A program made the translations under genes and the position numbers. Under the pieces are notes generated by a model. The model made no database searches and was not told where the DNA came from. It saw only the letters and a program-made list of their open reading frames with translations. Source: Thermodesulfovibrio yellowstonii DSM 11347 (GTDB lineage: Bacteria; Nitrospirota; Thermodesulfovibrionia; Thermodesulfovibrionales; Thermodesulfovibrionaceae). Taken from it: a stretch of DNA of 64,000 bases. Location: NCBI RefSeq assembly GCF_000020985.1, contig NC_011296.1, positions 372,001 through 436,000 of the forward strand, read 5' to 3'. How positions within the stretch are numbered: the first letter of the stretch is position 1; every line of letters starts with the position of its first letter. Positions 7,768-16,704 of the stretch are shown here, piece after piece.

Positions 7768-9996
7768 TTATAAAAGTTTTAATCTGTCAAGAATTTCTTC
7801 TTCTATAGTCTTTTCATCAAAGGGCTTAACAATATATCCATCTGCACCTAACTCAAAAGCTTTTTCTTCATGCTTTTTGGTTCCTCTTGAGGTAAGAACA
7901 ATAATCGGCAAATTTTTAAATCTCGCATCTTTTCTTAATCTACTGATAAGTTCATAGCCGTGCATAACAGGCATTTCAAGGTCAGTTACCACCATGTCAA
8001 CCTTGTTTCTTTCAAGTAAATTTAGTGCTTCAACACCATCTTTTGCAGTGTATACCCTTAATTTTTTTGCTTCAAGAACACTTTGAAGAGTTTTTCTTAC
8101 GCTTATAGAGTCATCTACAACCAGAACAGACCCTGAGTATATGAAAGATTCTGTAATTTTATCAGATAAGCCTGTAAATATAAATTCTTCTTCAAATAAT
8201 TTCAATGGGTCAATGACATATCTTGGACTACCTTTGCCAGATATAAAATAGCCAAGATACTGTATTAACCCTTCAAGAAATTTGCCAAAATTGTGAACTG
8301 TTGCTTCCTCATGTCCTAAAATCTCATCAACAATAAGTCCTTTTCTTATTCCTGAAAAATTAAAAACAATTATATAACCCTTCTGAAGTGTTTTGCCATT
8401 TAAAGAGAAAAAAATTTCTGAAAATATCTTAACAGGGATAATTCTGTTTTTATGATTAATGCTTCTTTCTTCAAGTGCATGGGGAAAATCTTCCAGTGTT
8501 AAAATTTCTTCAATATAATTAATAGGTATTGCAAAATCCAGATTATGAGAACTAAAAATCAGAAGATTGCTAATAGTTAATGATTGCGGAATTTTTATTA
8601 TGAATGTGGTTTCTTTATCTAATTCTGAAAAAACTTCTATTGTGCCTTTAAGTTTTGAAATAGCTGTTTTAACAATATTAAGCCCCATTCCTCTTCCACT
8701 TTGGAAATCTATCTCATCTGAAGTTGAAAACCCAGGGACAAATATGTAAGAAAGAATTTCCTCCTCGGAAATAAAAGATGTATATTCTGAAGAAATCAAT
8801 CCTTTCTGCACAGCTATTTCTTTTACTTTATCAATATCTATTCCTCTACCATCGTCTTTGATAGCAATGACTATATATTTCCCTTCTTTTTTTACATCAA
8901 TTTTTATATGACCTGTTTGTTCTTTGCCTTTTTTTATTCTTTCTTCAAAAGATTCAATCCCGTGCTGGATAGCATTACGAAGAATATGAATAATTGGCTC
9001 ATATAGTGAGTCAAAAACAGGTTTATCAATTTTTATTTCTGCTCCTTTAATATCTATTTCAACAGTTTTTCCTATGTCTTTTGCGTTTTCCTTAATGGCT
9101 TCAGAAAGTCTGTGTAAAAGTTTTCCGATAGGTATCATTCTTATCTCAATTAAACTGTCTTTTAAATAATTGATTTCTCTGCCCAAAGATTTAAAGTGAG
9201 ATGAGAGGTTTTCAGAAAAAATAAACAAAGAATTTATACCCTCTGTTATATCATTTGTTATTTCCTGAATTTTTCTTAAAAAGATGTGGTATTCATCATA
9301 TCTGTCAAACTCAAGGTCACTAAAGTCAACAAAAAAACTATCTATTACTTTCTGTCCTCTTTCATATGTGCTTAACCAGTACATATCTGAAAAGTCCGTT
9401 ATTTCTTTTAAAAGCTTTTTTCCGCTATTTGATATTTCTTCAACAATGTGGAATAGTTCTTTTTCTTTATCGGTTATGGTATTTTTCTGAACAAGAACCT
9501 CGCTCAAGGAAGCAAATATATTTTCAATAACTTTTAGCTCAACTCTTACATTATCAGTTACTGGGAGGGCATCAAAAATTACAGATTTTTGTTGCACTGC
9601 AGGAATCTCTTTTTTATTTAAAATATTATCAATTAATTCTATAACTTCCTTTTCAATTTCGCTTTTTTCTTCTCCTGCTTCATGAACTTCATTTACAAGA
9701 GCAACGATTAGATTAATAACGTTTCTAATATGATAAATAAGGGAATTATCATAATTTATTTCTCCATTCAATAAAGCTTCAAAGAGATCTTCAAGTTTAT
9801 GAGACAATGTTGTAATCTTATTGAACTTAACTATAGATGCAGAACCTTTTAAAGTATGAGTTGCTCTAAAAAGACTTTCTATGGTGCTTTTGTTATATCC
9901 TTTGGTTTCAAGTTCTTCTGTCCCTTCAACTAATACATTCAAACAGTCATCAGCTTCCAGAAGAAAATATTTTATCAGCTCAGATTTATTTATCAT
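7768..9996 (-). CDS. Hybrid chemotaxis histidine kinase CheA-REC (PilL/ChpA/FrzE-like)
   Basis: A 742-aa protein with domains in order: Hpt (about 1-105, phospho-accepting His47 in ATHTLKGSA), a long linker, a CheA-type dimerisation and HATPase module (about 240-460, with HILRNAIQHG, DDGRGID and GRGMGLNIV), a CheW-like coupling domain (about 470-600), and a C-terminal receiver (about 620-742; acceptor Asp in VVTDLEMP, KPF motif present). It phosphorylates receivers in response to receptor arrays. The fused REC is typical of pilus-motility systems (PilL/ChpA, FrzE). No P2 domain is obvious. It overlaps cheW by 11 nt. No cheR or cheB lies in the window, so adaptation enzymes must be encoded elsewhere or be absent. 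Confidence 0.9.
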   Translation of the reverse strand: MINKSELIKYFLLEADDCLNVLVEGTEELETKGYNKSTIESLFRATHTLKGSASIVKFNKITTLSHKLEDLFEALLNGEINYDNSLIYHIRNVINLIVALVNEVHEAGEEKSEIEKEVIELIDNILNKKEIPAVQQKSVIFDALPVTDNVRVELKVIENIFASLSEVLVQKNTITDKEKELFHIVEEISNSGKKLLKEITDFSDMYWLSTYERGQKVIDSFFVDFSDLEFDRYDEYHIFLRKIQEITNDITEGINSLFIFSENLSSHFKSLGREINYLKDSLIEIRMIPIGKLLHRLSEAIKENAKDIGKTVEIDIKGAEIKIDKPVFDSLYEPIIHILRNAIQHGIESFEERIKKGKEQTGHIKIDVKKEGKYIVIAIKDDGRGIDIDKVKEIAVQKGLISSEYTSFISEEEILSYIFVPGFSTSDEIDFQSGRGMGLNIVKTAISKLKGTIEVFSELDKETTFIIKIPQSLTISNLLIFSSHNLDFAIPINYIEEILTLEDFPHALEERSINHKNRIIPVKIFSEIFFSLNGKTLQKGYIIVFNFSGIRKGLIVDEILGHEEATVHNFGKFLEGLIQYLGYFISGKGSPRYVIDPLKLFEEEFIFTGLSDKITESFIYSGSVLVVDDSISVRKTLQSVLEAKKLRVYTAKDGVEALNLLERNKVDMVVTDLEMPVMHGYELISRLRKDARFKNLPIIVLTSRGTKKHEEKAFELGADGYIVKPFDEKTIEEEILDRLKLL

Positions 9997-10396
9997 CCCT
10001 CTTTTCTGCAGGTTTTTGAGAACTGACTTTTAGTTGTTCAAATAATTTTTCAGGATCAATAAAATCCTCCACAACTATATCTGATTCAAAATTAACAAAA
10101 AATGGAGTAATATCTGATAAAATTCCTATTTTTTCTCCTTTTACATCAATAACCAGCAATTTATTATCAGAGTAGTTTAATCTTTCAATATTATAAACTT
10201 TGGCGAGGTCTACTGCGGGAATGATTTTACCTCTAACAGGCAATGCACCGACAATATAATCAGGTGCCCCCGGAATAGGGAAGATTCGGGTAACATCCAA
10301 AACTTGCATAACACTTTCTTTTGGTATTAGAAACTCTCTTTCTCCTATACCAAAAACACAGTAAGATTTTTCTGTTTCTTTTATTTCTTCAGACAT
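9986..10396 (-). CDS. cheW: CheW-like coupling protein
   Basis: A 136-aa single CheW domain (YCVFGIGEREFLIP, VRGKIIPAVDLAKVY). It couples chemoreceptors to CheA at the cytoplasmic face of the membrane. The start overlaps the end of the upstream REC gene by 16 nt and the stop overlaps cheA, so cheW and cheA should be translationally coupled. It is of ordinary CheW length, without extra domains. Confidence 0.88.
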   Translation of the reverse strand: MSEEIKETEKSYCVFGIGEREFLIPKESVMQVLDVTRIFPIPGAPDYIVGALPVRGKIIPAVDLAKVYNIERLNYSDNKLLVIDVKGEKIGILSDITPFFVNFESDIVVEDFIDPEKLFEQLKVSSQKPAEKRDDK

Positions 10397-10746
10397 TTTT
10401 TTATAGCTACCAAAAGGTCAATTGGTTCAAAAGGTTTTGTAATATATTCATCTGCACCCTGCATCTTACCCCAGAATTTATCAGCTTCTTCCTTTTTAGA
10501 AGTTACAAGAATTACAGGAATATTTTTAGTTTTATCATTCTTTTTTATTTCCCTGCAAATCTGAAATCCGTTTTTCTTAGGCATAACCACATCTAAAATT
10601 ATTAAATCAAAATTTTCATTTTTAAGCAGGTTTTCTGTTTCTTCTCCATCCTTTGCAAAAATAATGTTATATTCTCCTTCTTTAAGGATGGACTCAATAT
10701 ATTTTGCATCTACTGTAGAATCTTCAGCAACAAGAACTTTATACAT
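10381..10746 (-). CDS. Single-domain response regulator (PilG/PilH/CheY-like)
   Basis: A 121-aa receiver only: acidic pair AEDS, phospho-acceptor Asp52 (LIILDVVMP), conserved Thr/Ser in VTSK, and Lys in TKPF. The short insertion around EEADKFWGKMQGADEYITK resembles PilG/PilH regulators of the twitching-motility system. It is expected to receive phosphate from the neighbouring CheA and act on pilus motors or serve as a phosphate sink. An AGAGG Shine-Dalgarno precedes the ATG. Confidence 0.88.
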   Translation of the reverse strand: MYKVLVAEDSTVDAKYIESILKEGEYNIIFAKDGEETENLLKNENFDLIILDVVMPKKNGFQICREIKKNDKTKNIPVILVTSKKEEADKFWGKMQGADEYITKPFEPIDLLVAIKKCLKK

Positions 10747-10774
10747 TTTAATTTCCTCTTAAATTTGTATTATA

Positions 10775-12034
10775 TCATTTTAATGTTTCTTTAAAAAGCT
10801 CTGAAGGAGTATAGCGTTCTTTATTCAACAACCATTCCTCAGTAAAATCTTTCTTTTCAAAAATAAAGTTTTCAATTTGAGATTTTTTCAAAGCCGTTAT
10901 TGCTTCAATAGTAATATTTTTAATTTGTTCCTGAGAAAGTTCATTCAGTAGTTTAAAACCGAATTTCTGTTTCTGAAAGTTTGATATCCCATAAATGACC
11001 TGTCCGTATATAAATAAAAATTCATAGATTTCCCCTTTTCCATAAACAGTCAAAATACCACTTAATCCATTAGAATTTATTAGTGAAAAAATTTCAGGAA
11101 GTTTAAAAAAATTTAAATTTCCTGAGAGAATTAAAGAAGAATCTTTTATCAATCCATATTTTTTGAATATTCCTTCAATAGAACCATCAAAGAGGGTTAT
11201 AATTTTTTCATAAAAACTACTAAATTTATCCTCTATTAATTTCTCTAAACTACTCAAAGCATAAGCTGGACTGTCTTCCATTTTTTGAATTTCTTCTTTA
11301 GCTTGAATTTCCTCAACTTCAGGTTGGACAGTTTTTTCTTCAAATAAAAATTCTTCAGTAGATTTGATTTCTTCTATTTCAGGTATTTCTTCTATTTTTT
11401 CAGAGATTTCTAATTCAGGCTCCTTTAATATTTCCATGTTTTCTTTCATTTCTACAAAGTCAATTTCCTTTGCTAAATCTTGAGATTCTTCTAATAGAAT
11501 TTCATCAAGAGTCTCTTTTTCTTCTGGAAATTGTAAGGGTTCTTTTTGTTCAAGAGATAATATTTCTTCAACTTCAGGAATTTCTAAAGAAGGTTGCATT
11601 TCTTCTACTTCTTTTATCTCTATTTCAGATACAGGCTCTGAAATGTCAACAATAGGCTCAGGAACTTTGCTTAACGTTGTTCTAACTTTCTCTATAAGGT
11701 CCTCTGATTTGAAGGGCTTTATGAAATAGTCTAAAACTTGATATTTTTCAATAAATGTTTGTCCTACTGTCTCACCCTTTCCAGTAATTAAGATAATAGG
11801 AATATCTTTAAGAGTTTCATTATCTTTTATTAGTTTGCAAAATTGAGAGCCTGTCATTTTAGGCATTATAAAGTCTACTAAAATCAGGTCAGGTTTTACT
11901 GTTTCCGCAATTTTCAGCCCCTCTTCTCCATCAGCTGCTGTGTAAACCTCATATTCTGCTTCTTGTAAAGAAACTTCCGCAAGCTTTCTTACAAGAGGGC
12001 TATCATCTACTACTAAAATTTTTTCTTTTGCCAT
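10775..12034 (-). CDS. REC-PATAN (DUF4388) response regulator with acidic linker
   Basis: A 419-aa protein. N-terminal receiver (about 1-125, Asp54 in LILVDFIMP, Lys in FIKPF), then a roughly 130-residue glutamate-rich disordered linker with repeated EIPE/EEI units, then a C-terminal DUF4388/PATAN domain beginning about residue 290 (SGNLNFFKLPEIFSLI, GLSGILTVYGKG, FIYGQVIYG). In cyanobacteria PATAN-REC proteins bind the pilus extension motor PilB and reverse pilus-driven motility. Here the order is reversed (REC first). I chose the ATG giving MAKEKILVVD because it has AGGGG about 7 nt upstream; a TTG six codons earlier is possible. Likely an output protein of the CheA next door, by inference. 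Confidence 0.82.
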   Translation of the reverse strand: MAKEKILVVDDSPLVRKLAEVSLQEAEYEVYTAADGEEGLKIAETVKPDLILVDFIMPKMTGSQFCKLIKDNETLKDIPIILITGKGETVGQTFIEKYQVLDYFIKPFKSEDLIEKVRTTLSKVPEPIVDISEPVSEIEIKEVEEMQPSLEIPEVEEILSLEQKEPLQFPEEKETLDEILLEESQDLAKEIDFVEMKENMEILKEPELEISEKIEEIPEIEEIKSTEEFLFEEKTVQPEVEEIQAKEEIQKMEDSPAYALSSLEKLIEDKFSSFYEKIITLFDGSIEGIFKKYGLIKDSSLILSGNLNFFKLPEIFSLINSNGLSGILTVYGKGEIYEFLFIYGQVIYGISNFQKQKFGFKLLNELSQEQIKNITIEAITALKKSQIENFIFEKKDFTEEWLLNKERYTPSELFKETLK

Positions 12035-12044
12035 GTTTAACCCC

Positions 12045-13175
12045 TTATTCAAGAAGTTTTCTCATTGTAATACGCATTCTTTCAACTGCTTTTGCTAAGA
12101 TAGCAATTTCTCCTCGTGCATCTTTAATTTCTACTTTCTGAGATGTCTTACCCATTGATATCTCATCTGTGATTTTTGTAAGTGTTACTATCGGATTTAT
12201 TACATATTTATTCATGCCATATCCAATCAAAAGAGCAATGACTATAAGCATTATAATATAAACTGAAATATTTATACCAAGAATTGTAAAAACCTTCATT
12301 GGAGTGAGAATTCTCTCTTTGACAATATATATAAAACCTATTGTTTTACCAGAGAAATCTTTAAAGGGGCTATAAACAATAATATAATCTTTACCTGATT
12401 GAGAAACCTTTTCAGTATAATATTTCTCTTTTGATTGAGAAGCCTTTTTTAAAGTAGATTCAGAAATAAACAGTTTTGGGTCCTGTGCAGTAAAATAAAG
12501 AGAAACCCATTCTCCAAAGTTATATTTAACGTCTTTTAAACCTGGCCAGCCAGAAAGTAATTCTTTATAAACAGCTACTCCAATTTCAGCATTTATTGCT
12601 TTTTTAATCTGCTCAATCTCAGTTTTTAATCCTCCTCCAAAATCAACACTTCCGACATAGTTACCTTTGTAGAAAACAGGTTCTACACCTCTCAATCCAA
12701 CTCCTCCCAAACCGATCTCAACCCCTCTTACACCTTTTCGGGTTGTTTCTACCTGCACAACGGTTTTACGGTCTTTTGAAATATTATCACCAAAGTGTTC
12801 CAGATCATGAAGCCTGAGAAGAGAAACTGCTGGGGGTATATGGAAATGAAATTGAGCAAGACCAAAATTTTCCTTTAAATAATTAAAACTGGGTAGAAAT
12901 TTATCTATTAAACGATTTCTATCTTTTTTATTAATGGCTTCTTGAATATCAGGAATATGCGTAACCAGAGCAGCCATTTGTTGATAATGTATTGTAGATG
13001 TCTCAAGAAAAACCTGCACTGTATTAACTGATGCTTCAATGTTTCGTTGTTCTTCCTCCTTTAAAAGGCTTACCTGCATAATATAATTAAAAACAACCAG
13101 TAGACTCATACCAACAATTAGAGTTGCTAATAGAGGCAAAGCTATTCCTGTTCTTAATCCAAATTCTATTTTCAT
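12045..13175 (-). CDS. Membrane sensor with double-Cache and HAMP domains but no output domain
   Basis: A 376-aa protein. TM1 (about 14-33), a periplasmic double-Cache domain (about 35-290; diagnostic HFHIPPAVSLLRLHD and PVFYKGNYVGSVDFGGGL segments), TM2 (about 293-318), HAMP (about 320-372), then an immediate stop. It has neither a kinase nor a methyl-accepting domain. HFHIPP-type Cache domains are normally attached to such outputs. The downstream REC-PATAN gene starts in another frame with its own RBS, so this is not simply an undetected fusion. The upstream RBS is strong (GGAGGG). Perhaps HAMP-HAMP contacts pass the signal to the PilJ-like receptor, or the protein controls a cytoplasmic partner. 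Both ideas are inference. Confidence 0.8.
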   Translation of the reverse strand: MKIEFGLRTGIALPLLATLIVGMSLLVVFNYIMQVSLLKEEEQRNIEASVNTVQVFLETSTIHYQQMAALVTHIPDIQEAINKKDRNRLIDKFLPSFNYLKENFGLAQFHFHIPPAVSLLRLHDLEHFGDNISKDRKTVVQVETTRKGVRGVEIGLGGVGLRGVEPVFYKGNYVGSVDFGGGLKTEIEQIKKAINAEIGVAVYKELLSGWPGLKDVKYNFGEWVSLYFTAQDPKLFISESTLKKASQSKEKYYTEKVSQSGKDYIIVYSPFKDFSGKTIGFIYIVKERILTPMKVFTILGINISVYIIMLIVIALLIGYGMNKYVINPIVTLTKITDEISMGKTSQKVEIKDARGEIAILAKAVERMRITMRKLLE

Positions 13176-13730
13176 TTATAGCCCTCCGATAAATTTATTT
13201 ACCTCATTTAAAAATTCTTTTCTTGATGCAGGGTCTTCTATCTCTTCTTTTAACAAATTGACCAAATTTAACAAATCATTCTTAGATGGCGGGTTAGCAG
13301 GAATCCATTTTTCAGCAATATATTTTTCTGTAATTTTACTTCCTATCGGTCCAATCTGTCTGATTAATGCTGTTTTTATTACATCTTTTATTTTTTGAAA
13401 ATCTGAGGAATGAAAAGACATAGGGTCTTCAGAATTGATAAACTTGTTCATATTTCTCAAAGTGGTTATTATATCTTCGGTTGAAGGGATATCATTGCTT
13501 GTTATATCAACTGAAATCTGAGGAATGAAATTGTATGAAACAGGTTCTCTTGAGATTATTTCATTTAAACATTGCACACCTTTTTTAAATCCAAATGAAA
13601 GATAATAGATTTGTCCAGTTTTAAAATAAAACTTGAAAAGATTTTTTTCTGAAGCAAAAATTATTGTTAAAAGCCCTGTGCTTTTGCTTTCATATAAATT
13701 TTCAATAATATCTGCAAGATTTTTTTTCAT
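13176..13730 (-). CDS. Stand-alone PATAN/DUF4388-like protein
   Basis: A 184-aa soluble protein. The N-terminal half (about 1-90) has the DUF4388/PATAN pattern: a leading helix, STGLLTIIFASEKNLFKFYF, then KTGQIYYLSFGFKKGVQCL. The C-terminal half (about 105-184) is helical, with a RQIGPIGSKITEKYIAEKW segment similar to domains that often accompany PATAN domains in regulators. The ATG has no clear Shine-Dalgarno and lies 4 nt after the thiE stop, so it may depend on re-initiation. The stop abuts the Cache-HAMP start. Likely a non-phosphorylatable partner of the REC-PATAN protein; function unproven. Confidence 0.65.
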   Translation of the reverse strand: MKKNLADIIENLYESKSTGLLTIIFASEKNLFKFYFKTGQIYYLSFGFKKGVQCLNEIISREPVSYNFIPQISVDITSNDIPSTEDIITTLRNMNKFINSEDPMSFHSSDFQKIKDVIKTALIRQIGPIGSKITEKYIAEKWIPANPPSKNDLLNLVNLLKEEIEDPASRKEFLNEVNKFIGGL

Positions 13731-13734
13731 AAAA

Positions 13735-14337
13735 TCATTGGAAAAGTTCTAAAAAATCTTTAACATTACTCTTAACATCTCCTACTAAAATTCCTGAGGC
13801 TATAGCCACGTATTTGCAACCCATCGCTTTTAAATCCTTTAAATGCTGTTTTTTAATGCCTCCTATTGCGACAACAGGAACTTTTATTTTTTTACAAATC
13901 AAAGATAGCATATCATATCCTTTTGGTTCAAGAGCATCTTTTTTCGTTGTAGTATAAAAAATTGGTCCATACCCAATATAGTGAGCTCCTTTTTTTTGAG
14001 CATCAAGAGCTTCTTCAAGATTATGGGTTGATATGCCTATAATGCCTGAAAAAAATTTTTTTGCAACTTCAATTGGAAGGTCATTCTGTCCCAAATGGAT
14101 ACCATCAGCTTTTATAGTAATTGCTATGTCTAAGTAGTCATTGATAGTTAAAAGAGCGTTGTAGTGCTTTGTTATCTCTTTTACCCAAAATGCGTATTTT
14201 AAAATCTCTTTTCTTGGTAATTCCTTTTCTCTATATTGAATCCATTTGATTCCCGCTTTTAGTGCTATTTCTAATTTTTCTGGAATTTCTTTTGATGAAA
14301 CAATAAGACATATTGATGGAAGTTCAGGATTTATCAT
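13735..14337 (-). CDS. thiE: Thiamine-phosphate synthase
   Basis: A 200-aa TIM barrel joining HMP-PP and HET-P to thiamine phosphate. The complete active-site set is visible: KWIQYREKEL, TINDYLDIA, GIHLGQNDLP (metal-binding Asp), GPIFYTTTKKD, PVVAIGGI and IASGIL. It differs from the paralogue in the thi operon at 57.3 kb, which lacks the Asp of the GQxD motif, so this copy is the better candidate for the true ThiE. The start overlaps accC by 14 nt. It is not under the TPP riboswitch seen elsewhere in the window. Confidence 0.9.
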   Translation of the reverse strand: MINPELPSICLIVSSKEIPEKLEIALKAGIKWIQYREKELPRKEILKYAFWVKEITKHYNALLTINDYLDIAITIKADGIHLGQNDLPIEVAKKFFSGIIGISTHNLEEALDAQKKGAHYIGYGPIFYTTTKKDALEPKGYDMLSLICKKIKVPVVAIGGIKKQHLKDLKAMGCKYVAIASGILVGDVKSNVKDFLELFQ

Positions 14338-15679
14338 TGTTGTTCATAGTCTGAACAAAGTCTGTAAAGAACTTTCCTTTGATGAAATCTGGATGTTCAA
14401 GCAATTTCAAAAATAAAGGTATGTTTGTTTGTATTCCTTTTATCACTGTTTCTTGAAGAGCTCTTTTCATTCTGTTTATTGCTTCCTGTCTGTTTGTGCC
14501 TTTAGCGATTATTTTGGCTACAAGAGAATCATAATACGGAGAAACCTTGCATCCATGATAGAGATAACTATCTACTCTTATCCCTGGTCCACCAGGTAAA
14601 TATAAAAACTCTACTATGCCAGGAGAAGGAATAAATTTTTCAGGGTCTTCTGCATTGATTCTGCATTCAATAGCATGTCCACGAAATTTAATCTGAGGTT
14701 GTTTAAAAGATAAAGGATATCCCTTTGCGAGTTTAATCTGCTCTTTAATAATATCAATATCTGTAATTTCCTCTGTTACAGGATGTTCTACCTGTACTCT
14801 GGTATTTATTTCAATAAAATAGGGATTTAATTCGTCATCAACAATAAATTCAAATGTGCCTATATTTCTAAATTTTAAAGCTTTTGCAGCTTTTACAGCA
14901 TACTCTCCAATTTTTTTTCTCAATTTTTCATTTAAAACTGGTGATGGTGCTTCTTCAATTAATTTTTGATGTCTTCTCTGAATTGTGCAGTCTCTCTCTC
15001 CAAGATGAATTATGTTTCCCTGTTTATCAGCAAGTATTTGAACTTCTATGTGCCTTACTTTAGGAAAATATTTTTCAATATAGAGTTCTCCATTGCCGAA
15101 CGCAGCAAGAGCTTCTCTTTGAGCCATAAAAAATGCTTGTTCAATATCTTTTTCCTCATTTACTATTCTCATTCCTCTTCCACCACCACCTGCAGAAGCC
15201 TTAAATATTATGGGAAGTCCTATTTTTTTAACAATTTTGATACAAGCTTCGTCTGTATTTACAGGACCGTCACTTCCAGGAACTACAGGGATACCCTTTC
15301 TCTTTAGAATTTGTCTTGCCTTTGCCTTGTCTCCTCCTATTTTTATATTTTCAGGAGCAGGACCGATAAATACAATTCCAGAGTTTACACAAGCTTCTGC
15401 AAATTGAGCATTTTCAGATAAAAAACCATATCCTGGATGAATTGCTTCTGCATCAGTTACATCTGCTGCAGAAAGTATGGCTGTAATATTCAAATAGCTT
15501 TGCCCAGGATTTGCAGGACCTATACATATTGCTTCATCTGCAAGCTTTACATGAAGGGCATCTCTGTCAGCTTCGGAATACACTGCCACTGTCTTTATAC
15601 CAAGTTCTCTACAGGCACGTATAATTCTTACAGCTATTTCTCCACGATTTGCAATAAGAATTTTTTTGAATAACTCCAT
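14324..15679 (-). CDS. accC: Acetyl-CoA carboxylase, biotin carboxylase subunit
   Basis: A 451-aa ATP-grasp enzyme that carboxylates biotin on BCCP in the first step of fatty acid synthesis. Motifs: KILIANRGEIAVRIIRA at the N-terminus, KASAGGGGRGMRIV (glycine-rich ATP loop), HIEVQILAD, GERDCTIQRRHQK, and EMNTR-like IEINTRVQVEHPVTE. The ATG was chosen over an in-frame TTG two codons upstream because GAGGT lies 9 nt before it. It starts 2 nt after accB. The carboxyltransferase genes accA and accD are not in the window. Confidence 0.95.
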   Translation of the reverse strand: MELFKKILIANRGEIAVRIIRACRELGIKTVAVYSEADRDALHVKLADEAICIGPANPGQSYLNITAILSAADVTDAEAIHPGYGFLSENAQFAEACVNSGIVFIGPAPENIKIGGDKAKARQILKRKGIPVVPGSDGPVNTDEACIKIVKKIGLPIIFKASAGGGGRGMRIVNEEKDIEQAFFMAQREALAAFGNGELYIEKYFPKVRHIEVQILADKQGNIIHLGERDCTIQRRHQKLIEEAPSPVLNEKLRKKIGEYAVKAAKALKFRNIGTFEFIVDDELNPYFIEINTRVQVEHPVTEEITDIDIIKEQIKLAKGYPLSFKQPQIKFRGHAIECRINAEDPEKFIPSPGIVEFLYLPGGPGIRVDSYLYHGCKVSPYYDSLVAKIIAKGTNRQEAINRMKRALQETVIKGIQTNIPLFLKLLEHPDFIKGKFFTDFVQTMNNNDKS

Positions 15680-15681
15680 TA

Positions 15682-16125
15682 TCAAGCTACCTCAATAAGG
15701 AACAATGGTTCTCCATATTCAACAGGCTGTCCATTTTCAACAAGTATTTTTTTAACAATTCCTGATACATCGCTTTCAATCTCATTCATTATCTTCATTG
15801 CCTCTATTATACATAGAACCTGTCCTTTTTCAACTCTTGTTCCAACTTCCACAAAAGGTGCAGCCTCTGGAGATGATGCTCTATAAAATGTACCAACCAG
15901 AGGTGATGTAACAGTGTGAAGTAGTTCCTCTTGTTCTTGAATTTCTACAACATGAGAAGGTTTAACGGTTTCTTCCGAGGGTTTTACTGTCTTTGTTATT
16001 TCTATAGGACCATAAATATAACCTCTTTTAATTCTAATTTTGAAACCTTCTCTTTCAATATTTAATTCTGTTACATCAGTATCCTTGAGAAAAGATATGA
16101 TTTCTTTTATCTCTTTAATTTCCAT
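15682..16125 (-). CDS. accB: Biotin carboxyl carrier protein of acetyl-CoA carboxylase
   Basis: A 147-aa protein. An N-terminal helical domain (about 1-45) and a short flexible linker precede a C-terminal biotinyl domain (about 72-147) with the biotin-accepting Lys in [11 protein letters not shown] and the thumb-containing segment [16 protein letters not shown] typical of BCCP. It carries CO2 between AccC and the carboxyltransferase. It lies directly after efp (3 nt) and before accC (2 nt), the common efp-accB-accC order. Confidence 0.95.
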   Translation of the reverse strand: MEIKEIKEIISFLKDTDVTELNIEREGFKIRIKRGYIYGPIEITKTVKPSEETVKPSHVVEIQEQEELLHTVTSPLVGTFYRASSPEAAPFVEVGTRVEKGQVLCIIEAMKIMNEIESDVSGIVKKILVENGQPVEYGEPLFLIEVA

Positions 16126-16128
16126 TCT

Positions 16129-16692
16129 TTACTCCTTTACTTTTTCAATATACTCCCCGGTTCTTGTGTCAATTTTTAATAAATCCCCAGTTTGAATATG
16201 AAAAGGAACTTTTACTGTAAGACCTGTTTCAAGCTTAGCTGGTTTTGTGCCTCCTGATGCTGTATCACCTTTAAAAGCAGGCTCTGTTTCAGCAACTCTT
16301 AATTCAACAAACATGGGAGGTTCAATAACAAGGGGCTCACCTTTATAGTAAATCACATCAACAATCATTTCGTCTTTTATATAGTATATGGCATCTCCTA
16401 TTCTTTCTTTTGGAATAGAAATCTGTTCATAGCTCTCCATGTCCATAAAAACATAAGAGTCTCCCTGAGAATAAAGATACTGCATCTGTTTTTCTTCTAA
16501 TTCAGGTTTTTCAAATTTTTCTCCAGCAGGGAAGTTTTCCTCAAGAACTCGTCCTGTTTTAAGATGCTTAATTTTAGTTCTTACAATAGGAGCTCTCTGC
16601 TGCATTTTTACATGCTGAAAATCAATTATTTCATATGGTTCTCCTTTGTATTCAATCTTTAATCCTTTTTTAAATTCTGATGTTGAAATCAT
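16129..16692 (-). CDS. efp: Elongation factor P, with non-canonical tip loop
   Basis: A 187-aa three-domain EF-P (KOW-like N-terminal domain, two OB folds) that relieves ribosome stalling at polyproline. The tip loop, normally PGKGxA with modified Lys34, reads KMQQRAPIVRTK here: aligning the flanking VK and VRTK leaves Gln at the lysine position, followed by Arg. A lysylated (EpmA) or aminopentanol-modified lysine is therefore not possible at that site. The rest of the protein is ordinary, including the C-terminal GDLLKIDTRTGEYIEK. The RBS is good (AGGAGG) and it sits 12 nt after an M24 peptidase gene, a frequent neighbour. Confidence 0.92.
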   Translation of the reverse strand: MISTSEFKKGLKIEYKGEPYEIIDFQHVKMQQRAPIVRTKIKHLKTGRVLEENFPAGEKFEKPELEEKQMQYLYSQGDSYVFMDMESYEQISIPKERIGDAIYYIKDEMIVDVIYYKGEPLVIEPPMFVELRVAETEPAFKGDTASGGTKPAKLETGLTVKVPFHIQTGDLLKIDTRTGEYIEKVKE

Positions 16693-16704
16693 TTTTCACT
16701 CCTC

